64,000 nucleotides of DNA from contig JANQNQ010000001.1 in the NCBI GenBank assembly GCA_028279515.1, forward strand, positions 62,001 to 126,000, in the 5' to 3' direction. A model generated the notes under the pieces. It saw nothing but the letters and a program-made list of their open reading frames with translations, was not told where the DNA came from and did not search any database. A program made the position numbers and the translations under genes. This DNA is from Flavobacteriaceae bacterium (GTDB taxonomy: Bacteria > Bacteroidota > Bacteroidia > Flavobacteriales > Flavobacteriaceae). Shown piece by piece: positions 57,926 through 64,000 of the stretch. The number at the start of each line of letters is the position of its first letter. The stretch's first letter is position 1.

Positions 57926-59659
57926 ATGAAAAACAAGATCGTATACCTATGTCTCGGGCTGGCAACTTTGTTGCTGGCCTGTGATGCTTCCGAAGAGAAA
58001 TCAGAAAGCAATGCCACAGAACAGTTGCAAGAACTCATTCAAAGCTATGAAGACCACAAGGGATACGATGAAGAGGCATTTCCGTTAGGAAATTATACAA
58101 AAGAATTTTACCAAGCAGAAGCCGATTTTGCAAAAGAGCAACTTACGTTGTTCAACGAATTAGATCTGAATACGCTTTCTGAGACCGACCAGATCTCTGC
58201 AGAATTGCTCAGATTTCAATTGCAGGACATCATTGACTATGTAACGTTCGAACAGTACTTGAATCCGCTGTTGTCAGACTCAGGATTTCATAACAATCTT
58301 ACGTATGAAGTTCGTCCAATAGCCGATGCTGATCAAGCGCGTACCTATCTCAAGAAGCTAAAGGCTATTCCGACGTATGTGAATCAGCACCTGGTGCTAC
58401 TTCGTGAAGGACTTGAAAAGGGCGTGTCGCAGCCGAGAGTGATTTTCAACGGTTACGAGTCGACCTATGACACTCATATTGTCGACGACGCAACCGAGAG
58501 TTTCTATTATTCGCCGTTCAAAAATCTTCCGAATACGATTGAAGGTCCGCTGAGAGATTCCATTGTTGATGCGGCAAAAATGATTGTGGCAAATGATGTG
58601 ATTCCGCAGTTCAAAAAGATCAAAGCGTTTTTTGAAGGAGAATATTTTCCGAAGACAAGAACCAGTATAGGCGTTTCTGAGACGCCAAATGGTCAAGAAT
58701 TTTACCAAAACAGGATTAATTATTACACGACCTTAAACCTCACAGCCGACGAGATACATGAGAAAGGAAGAGTAGAGGTGGCCCGTATCAAAGCTGAAAT
58801 GCAAAAGATCATCGAAGAGGTTGAGTTTAAAGGAACTTTTAAAGAATTTCTAACCTTCTTGCGAACAGACCCACAATTTTATGCGAAAACTCCCAAGGAG
58901 TTATTGATGCACGCCAGAGACCTTTCGAAGTTGGTCGATGCTCAACTGCCAAAGTTCTTCAAGACATTGCCAAGACAGCCTTATGGCGTAGCGCCAGTAC
59001 CCGATGCGATCGCACCAAAATATACAGGTGGAAGATACATTCCGGCAGATATCGACGGAACCAACCCAGGGTACTATTGGGTGAATACATACAACCTGCC
59101 CAGCAGACCATTGTATGTGTTACCGTCGCTTACAGTACACGAGGCAGTACCTGGGCACCACTTGCAAATGGCACTCAATGCAGAAATGGGGGATAGCATT
59201 CCGAAGTTCAGAAGAAACCTGTACTTGTCTGCTTATGGTGAAGGCTGGGGGCTTTATTCAGAGTACCTAGCCAATGAGTTTGGCATCTATAGAACACCCT
59301 ACGAGCATTTCGGAAAACTCACTTACGAGATGTGGCGAGCCTGTCGATTGGTAGTCGATACAGGAATCCATGCCAAGGGGTGGACTCGAGACCAGGTGGT
59401 GGATTTTCTAGCTAGCAATACAGCTTTATCGATTCATGAGGTCAATACCGAGACCGATCGTTATATCTCATGGCCAGGACAGGCACTCTCTTATAAGATA
59501 GGGGAGCTGACGATCAGAGAACTCAGAAAAAAGGCAGAAGAAACTCTTAAAGAGGATTTCGACATTAGAGAATTTCATGAAGTAATTTTAGAACAAGGCA
59601 CCGTTACACTTCCTATTTTAGAGCGAAGGATAAATGCCTATATCAAAGCCCATCAGTAG
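57926..59659 (+). CDS. DUF885 family lipoprotein (putative zinc peptidase)
   Basis: The start was set at the ATG at 57926, giving MKNKIVYLCLGLATLLLACD, a lipoprotein signal with Cys19. The 577-residue body has the DUF885 hallmark HEAVPGHHLQMAL (H405 onward, with the HExxxGH-type zinc motif) and a later EGWGLYSEYL. DUF885 proteins resemble gluzincin-type peptidases. Position in a hydroxyproline operon suggests release of hydroxyproline from peptides. It is presumably anchored on the outer or inner membrane. Confidence 0.85.
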   Translation: MKNKIVYLCLGLATLLLACDASEEKSESNATEQLQELIQSYEDHKGYDEEAFPLGNYTKEFYQAEADFAKEQLTLFNELDLNTLSETDQISAELLRFQLQDIIDYVTFEQYLNPLLSDSGFHNNLTYEVRPIADADQARTYLKKLKAIPTYVNQHLVLLREGLEKGVSQPRVIFNGYESTYDTHIVDDATESFYYSPFKNLPNTIEGPLRDSIVDAAKMIVANDVIPQFKKIKAFFEGEYFPKTRTSIGVSETPNGQEFYQNRINYYTTLNLTADEIHEKGRVEVARIKAEMQKIIEEVEFKGTFKEFLTFLRTDPQFYAKTPKELLMHARDLSKLVDAQLPKFFKTLPRQPYGVAPVPDAIAPKYTGGRYIPADIDGTNPGYYWVNTYNLPSRPLYVLPSLTVHEAVPGHHLQMALNAEMGDSIPKFRRNLYLSAYGEGWGLYSEYLANEFGIYRTPYEHFGKLTYEMWRACRLVVDTGIHAKGWTRDQVVDFLASNTALSIHEVNTETDRYISWPGQALSYKIGELTIRELRKKAEETLKEDFDIREFHEVILEQGTVTLPILERRINAYIKAHQ

Positions 59660-59663
59660 TATA

Positions 59664-60674
59664 ATGGCAGCACATAAATTTGAATGCATTGACGGCCACA
59701 CCTGTGGCAATCCCGTGAGAGTAGTAAAACAAGGAGGTCCCAAGCTTGTTGGAGATTCTATGAGCGAAAAGCGGCAACATTTCTTAAAAGAGTACGACTG
59801 GATCCGTACAGGCCTAATGTTTGAACCACGCGGACACGATATGATGAGCGGAAGCATCTTATACCCACCACACGATCCGCAAAATGATTTTGGTATTTTG
59901 TTTATCGAAACTTCGGGCTGCTTGCCTATGTGCGGACATGGAACCATTGGGACTATTACTATTGGAATCGAAGAAGGATTGATTCAACCTAAAACGCCTG
60001 GTAAAGTGCGCATGGAAGCGCCAGCAGGCTTGGTTGAGATCGACTATCAACAAACCGAGAACAAAGTAGATTGGGTAAAATTGACCAACGTAAAATCGTA
60101 TTTAGCAGCCGAAGGATTGACCATCGATTGCGATGATTTAGGTGAGCTTGTTTTTGATGTCGCCTATGGCGGAAACTATTACGCCATTGTGGATCCTCAA
60201 ACCAATTTTTCGGGCGTCCAAGATTTTACAGCCGGAGAGATCATTCGTTTTTCGCAAGAAGTAAGACGGAAGATCAACGAAAAATACCCAGACTATTTCA
60301 TTCATCCTGAAAACGAAACAATCAGAGATGTTTCGCATATGTTATGGACAGGTGATCCTATAGATCCTGAATCGTCAGGAAGAAATGCCGTATTCTATGG
60401 TGATAAGGCCATCGATCGCTCTCCCTGCGGAACGGGTACATCGGCACGTTTGGCACAATTGCACGCCAAAGGAAAGCTCAAAAAAGGAGAACCATTTGTA
60501 CATGAGAGTTTCATAGGAAGCAAATTCATTGGTCGCGTAGAAGAAGAAACGACTTTAGACGGAAAGACCGCCATCATCCCAAGCATTCAGGGATGGGCAA
60601 AGGTATATGGATACAATACGATCATTATTGACGATCAAGACGACCCATACGCACATGGGTTTCAGGTGATCTGA
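59664..60674 (+). CDS. 4-hydroxyproline 2-epimerase (proline racemase family)
   Basis: The start at the ATG at 59664 is chosen because it follows the previous stop by 4 bases and gives the conserved MAAHKFECIDGHTCGNPVR opening. The 336-residue enzyme has both catalytic cysteines: C90 in GCLPMCGHGTIG and C255 in DRSPCGTGTSARL. The Cys/Cys pair fits the epimerase or racemase rather than the Cys/Thr trans-3-hydroxyproline dehydratase. It turns trans-4-hydroxy-L-proline into cis-4-hydroxy-D-proline. Confidence 0.92.
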   Translation: MAAHKFECIDGHTCGNPVRVVKQGGPKLVGDSMSEKRQHFLKEYDWIRTGLMFEPRGHDMMSGSILYPPHDPQNDFGILFIETSGCLPMCGHGTIGTITIGIEEGLIQPKTPGKVRMEAPAGLVEIDYQQTENKVDWVKLTNVKSYLAAEGLTIDCDDLGELVFDVAYGGNYYAIVDPQTNFSGVQDFTAGEIIRFSQEVRRKINEKYPDYFIHPENETIRDVSHMLWTGDPIDPESSGRNAVFYGDKAIDRSPCGTGTSARLAQLHAKGKLKKGEPFVHESFIGSKFIGRVEEETTLDGKTAIIPSIQGWAKVYGYNTIIIDDQDDPYAHGFQVI

Positions 60675-60691
60675 CTTTAAATATTAACACA

Positions 60692-61936
60692 TTGAAAGAA
60701 GTAATCGTCATAGGAGGCGGAATCATTGGACTTTGTACCGCCTATTATTTAGAGCAAGAAGGCCATCAAGTGACGGTCATCGATCAGTCTAACATGGATC
60801 AGGGCGCCTCATATGTAAATGCAGGGTATCTTTCTCCCAGTCATTTGATTCCGTTATCAGCGCCAGGTGTTATGAAAAAAGGCCTCAAGTGGATGTTCGA
60901 TAGTAGTAGTCCTTTGTATATTAAACCTAGGTTTCAAGCCGACTTTTTAAGGTGGGTGTGGGCTTTTAATCGTTCGTGCCGTCAGGAGCATGTTGATAAG
61001 GCCGTTCCTATTATTCGTGATATAACCTTACTCAGTCAAGAACTTTTTGATGATGTTTTAAATACGAACGGTTTCAAAGCGCATCGCGAAAAGAAAGGAC
61101 TTTTGATGCTCTGCCAAACCGAGAAGATGCTCAAAGAAGAGGTTGAGGTTGTGCATTTGGGACAACAATACGGGTTGAATTGCAAAGAGCTGACTCAAGA
61201 AGAGTTGAAGAAGCTAGAACCCAATGCGAACATTGACGCGCTGGGCGCCACATATTTTGAATGCGATTGGCATACCACACCGCACGAATTCATGAAGGAT
61301 CTCAAAGAGCACCTGAAGAAAAAGGGAGTTCAAATATTGAGTAATGAAAAGGTGTTGGATGTAAAGACCGATGGAGCTAAGATTACCGCGATTGTCTCTG
61401 AAAAAAGAGAATTAAAGGCAGATGAATATGTGCTGTCTACTGGGTCTTGGGCCAATTTGTTAAGTAAGAAAGTAGGCGTTCGACTTTTGTTAGAAGCCGG
61501 AAAAGGATACCGAATAAACTCAACACAACATACAGGAATTACCATCCCCTCAATACTTGCAGAACGAAAAGTAGCAATAACACCAATGAACGGATTTACC
61601 CGCTTCGCTGGAACGATGGAGATAGCCGGAATCAACCATGACATCAACCCCGTTCGTGTAAAAGCAATAGCCAATGGTGTTTCAGAATACTATCCCGATG
61701 TAAAACTTACGCAAAAGGAATTATCAGAGGCTGCCTGCGGATTACGTCCAGTATCACCCGACGGATTGCCTTACATCGGAAGGTCGTCAAAATGTGATAA
61801 CTTGACCATTGCAACAGGTCATGCTATGATGGGATGGAGCATGGCAACGGCAACGGGTAAACTAGTACAGCAAGTCATTGACCTGCAGAAACCTTCACTT
61901 GATTTACAACCATTTAATCCAGATAGAAAATTCTAA
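60692..61936 (+). CDS. FAD-dependent D-amino-acid (cis-4-hydroxy-D-proline) dehydrogenase, TTG start
   Basis: The 414-residue protein opens with VIVIGGGIIGLCTAYYLEQEG, the GxGxxG dinucleotide site of DAO/DadA-type enzymes, and ends with GHAMMGWSMATATG, a typical FAD-domain tail. In context it oxidises cis-4-hydroxy-D-proline to 1-pyrroline-4-hydroxy-2-carboxylate, the DapA-type substrate. The start is TTG, as no in-frame ATG exists within the preceding 20 bases. It follows the epimerase gene by 17 bases. Confidence 0.88.
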   Translation: MKEVIVIGGGIIGLCTAYYLEQEGHQVTVIDQSNMDQGASYVNAGYLSPSHLIPLSAPGVMKKGLKWMFDSSSPLYIKPRFQADFLRWVWAFNRSCRQEHVDKAVPIIRDITLLSQELFDDVLNTNGFKAHREKKGLLMLCQTEKMLKEEVEVVHLGQQYGLNCKELTQEELKKLEPNANIDALGATYFECDWHTTPHEFMKDLKEHLKKKGVQILSNEKVLDVKTDGAKITAIVSEKRELKADEYVLSTGSWANLLSKKVGVRLLLEAGKGYRINSTQHTGITIPSILAERKVAITPMNGFTRFAGTMEIAGINHDINPVRVKAIANGVSEYYPDVKLTQKELSEAACGLRPVSPDGLPYIGRSSKCDNLTIATGHAMMGWSMATATGKLVQQVIDLQKPSLDLQPFNPDRKF

Positions 61937-61937
61937 G

Positions 61938-63230
61938 ATGCGTTACGACCCAATTCCTTCGGCATTATTTATAAAGAATCGCGAGCGATTTACCGCTTTG
62001 ATGCGACCCAATAGCCTGGCCATTTTAGTCGCCAATGACACCAAACACACCAATGCCGACGACGTGATGGGGTTTGCACAAAATAATGACCTTTTTTACC
62101 TGTCTGGGATTGATCAAGAAGAGAGCATTTTGGTGTTATATCCAGATGCTCATAAAGAAACGGTTAAGGAAGTGCTTTTTATCACTGAGACCAATGACCA
62201 TATAAAAACGTGGGAAGGCGAGAAGTTGACAAAAGAACAAGCCAAGAAGATATCGGGTGTGGCAGAGGTAAAATTGTTACACGAGTTTGAAAAGGCGTTA
62301 CAAAGTTTTGCATTTGAAGCAGATGTGATCTATTTGGGCCATAACGAACACATAAAAAGAGTGACCTTTGATCAAGAGACACGTCAAGATCGCATGATTG
62401 CTTGGTGTAAAAAGAAGTATCCATTACATCAATATGATCGCGTAGCCAAGATTACTAGACAATTACGCCCCATAAAGTCTGAAGAAGAAATTACACTTAT
62501 CAAAGAAGCAATTGCAATCAGTGCACGTGCTTTTGACCGTGTGTTGAAAGCGACAAAGCCGGGCATCAAAGAATATGAGCTAGAAGCTGAGATCACCTAC
62601 GAGTTAACAAAATCAGGAGCCAAACGTCATGCCTTTTTGCCGATTGTGGCTTCGGGAAAAAATGCCTGTGCTTTGCACTACAATACCAACGATCATATAT
62701 GTAAAGATGGAGACATGGTCTTGTTAGATTTTGGAGCCTGCTATGCCAATTACAACGCTGACAATACAAGGTGCTTTCCCGTAAACGGAAAGTTCTCAAA
62801 AAGACAAAATGAAGTATATTCTGCCGTGCTTGGATGCCTTAAAGAAGGTTCTAAATTGTTGAAACCTGGAGTGCTTCCAGCAGACTACGAAAAGGACATG
62901 GCGAAGTTGGTCGAAACCGAATTACTAAAGCTCGAATTGATCACCGAAGCCGAAATTGAAGCACAGGACCCTTCCGCACCAGCGTATAAAAAATACTTTA
63001 TGCATGGTACGGCACATCACCTTGGATTGGACGTTCATGATGTCGGATTGTATTCTAAGCCCTTCGCACCCGGAATGGTGCTCACTTGCGAGCCTGGCAT
63101 CTATATTCCTGAAGAAGGAATCGGTTGCCGATTAGAAAACGACTACCTGATTACTGAAGACGGAAATGTAAACCTCTCTGAAGCCTTACCCATCGAGATC
63201 GGAGATATTGAAGCGATAATGAATTGCTAA
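61938..63230 (+). CDS. pepP: Aminopeptidase P family (Xaa-Pro aminopeptidase)
   Basis: The start at the ATG at 61938 follows the preceding stop by 1 base; the upstream ATG lies within the dehydrogenase gene. The 430-residue enzyme has an N-terminal AMP-N domain (YDPIPSALFIKNRERFTALM) and a pita-bread domain. Its metal ligands are D264 in LLDFGA, the Asp in YNADNTRC, His in GTAHHLGLDVHD, Glu in CEPGIYIPEEG and Glu in RLENDYLI. It removes the residue before proline, or hydroxyproline, from peptides, matching the operon's purpose. Confidence 0.9.
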   Translation: MRYDPIPSALFIKNRERFTALMRPNSLAILVANDTKHTNADDVMGFAQNNDLFYLSGIDQEESILVLYPDAHKETVKEVLFITETNDHIKTWEGEKLTKEQAKKISGVAEVKLLHEFEKALQSFAFEADVIYLGHNEHIKRVTFDQETRQDRMIAWCKKKYPLHQYDRVAKITRQLRPIKSEEEITLIKEAIAISARAFDRVLKATKPGIKEYELEAEITYELTKSGAKRHAFLPIVASGKNACALHYNTNDHICKDGDMVLLDFGACYANYNADNTRCFPVNGKFSKRQNEVYSAVLGCLKEGSKLLKPGVLPADYEKDMAKLVETELLKLELITEAEIEAQDPSAPAYKKYFMHGTAHHLGLDVHDVGLYSKPFAPGMVLTCEPGIYIPEEGIGCRLENDYLITEDGNVNLSEALPIEIGDIEAIMNC

Positions 63231-63568
63231 ACCTCCTGTTTATTTGTTTAACCGTTTAGTTGAGCCCCTTTCGGGAGTACTAAGTACAGAGTATTGAGAT
63301 ATGAGATATGAGATGTGTCTTCACAATCCGTAGCTCAATAGAGCGAAGGGTTGAGATGTTGCATAGTACTGCACTTTCACCTTGCAGATTTTGGTGCATC
63401 TGGACAAACGAAGAACAGGAAAATATTCGTGTATTTGTGGCAACCAGAGAATTGAATACTACAGACTACACCTAGCTAGGCACAAGGTTTTGATATATAA
63501 ATACTAACAACTAAAAACCAAGAACTAAGAACTTCAATTACGCGTCTAAACAACTCAACGACTCAACA
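63231..63568. repeat. Gene-free stretch with dispersed repeats
   Basis: No ORF is credible. The TGTCTTCACAATCCG core lies at 63316-63330 (copy 3). Words such as agtacagagtattgaga near 63286 and ccaagaactaagaact near 63517 resemble those at 861-940. The hairpin GCTC-AATA-GAGC at 63333-63344 follows the core. The rest is unremarkable AT-rich DNA. Confidence 0.55.
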
Positions 63569-64000
63569 CTAACAAGACGTATCAGCAACGATCTTCCATT
63601 CGCCGTTGATCTTTTTAAAGATGATCATAAAGATACCATTGGCATCACCAACCTTTCGGGTCAAATGGTATTCGCCCATTACAAAATAAGCGCCATCGGC
63701 AATCTTTGAAATGTCATTGATCTTAAAATTTAACGTACCCGAATGATCTTTGGTTGGATACCCCTTTTTGTAGTTGTCCAACGTCTTTTGCCAACCATAC
63801 GTCATACCGCGACTACCGTAGAATTTTAGCGAATCGCTCTTCCAGTATCCTTCCATAAAACCTTCCAGATCGTGATTAGACCATGCCTTTTCTTGAGCTT
63901 TCATGATCGAGATGATCTGTTCTTTTTCTTCTGCCTCAGTAGATTGTCCGCAAGCGGTCAAAGAGATCATAAGTACGAATAGACAAAGTAATTTTTTCAT
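63569..64000 (-). CDS. DUF4440/SnoaL-like lipoprotein
   Basis: The 143-residue protein begins exactly at the window edge (ATG at 63998-64000), so it is complete as read, with a possible upstream extension not visible. It has a lipoprotein signal (LLCLFVLMISLTAC, Cys17). An NTF2-like body follows: IISIMKAQEKAWSNHDLEGFMEGYWKSDSLKFYGSRG, then FKINDISKIADGAYFVMGEY, and a final FKKINGEWKIVADTSC, the DUF4440 pattern. The role is unknown. Confidence 0.85.
   Translation of the reverse strand: MKKLLCLFVLMISLTACGQSTEAEEKEQIISIMKAQEKAWSNHDLEGFMEGYWKSDSLKFYGSRGMTYGWQKTLDNYKKGYPTKDHSGTLNFKINDISKIADGAYFVMGEYHLTRKVGDANGIFMIIFKKINGEWKIVADTSC

Overview
The window reads as a chromosomal segment of a member of the Bacteroidota, most likely a marine or environmental Flavobacteriaceae. 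The evidence is a Type IX secretion sorting tail on a large surface protein, Bacteroidota-type promoters (a TAnnTTTG -7 box, with a textbook TTTG-N19-TATATTTG in front of tRNA-Asp), several TTG starts, M56/TonB_C sensor proteins, and flavobacterial families such as DUF4403, DUF4230, DUF456 and RpsP with a long tail. Species cannot be named from this. No IS element, CRISPR array or prophage is visible.

Layout. (1) 1-10327 is an accessory-looking stretch: a DUF4403 lipoprotein running off the edge, a GNAT, orphan small proteins, a PLD-like protein next to a PD-(D/E)XK-like nuclease, a CdtB-like nuclease without signal peptide, a CPBP protease, an LprI-like protein and small lipoproteins. The gaps hold several families of short dispersed repeats. 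(2) 10328-13381 is a 1017-residue T9SS surface protein with a beta-propeller-like front and seven near-identical 70-residue repeats. (3) 13770-28443 is an exopolysaccharide or capsule locus of the Wzx/Wzy type. It contains a flippase, polymerase, asparagine-synthase homologue, GT4 transferase, PglC-like phosphoglycosyl transferase, deacetylase, FemAB-like protein, PglE/PglF-like amino-sugar enzymes, Wza-like exporter and Wzc-like tyrosine kinase. (4) 28503-39261 is mainly housekeeping: glutaryl-CoA dehydrogenase, TrmN6, RimM, RpsP, DNA polymerase III alpha with a fused proofreading domain, thioredoxin, a ClpP-like protease and a DUF58 protein, followed by tRNA-Asp.

(5) 39659-45867 holds a sulfatase, a DUF456 protein and a BlaI/M56 signalling cluster. 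Three perfect AACTAA-N4-TTAGTT palindromes surround the promoter. Behind them lie a first M56 sensor carrying an inserted parvulin (PpiC) domain, a BlaI-type repressor, a second M56-TonB_C sensor lacking the parvulin, and a TonB_C-like lipoprotein. This is the strongest candidate for an undescribed system. (6) 45864-54207 has a Bax-inhibitor-1 protein, a Xre/RES toxin-antitoxin pair, a GT2 transferase with a flippase-like partner, RuvC, HemW and small conserved genes. (7) 54184-63230 is a trans-4-hydroxy-L-proline catabolic cluster. It has an AraC regulator, a DapA-type deaminase, a DUF1272 protein, ketoglutarate-semialdehyde dehydrogenase, a DUF885 peptidase-like protein, the hydroxyproline epimerase, a FAD amino-acid dehydrogenase and an aminopeptidase P. 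The cluster can take hydroxyproline to 2-oxoglutarate and probably handles collagen-like peptides. A DUF4440-type lipoprotein closes the window.

All family calls were made by reading translations by eye. No database search was run.
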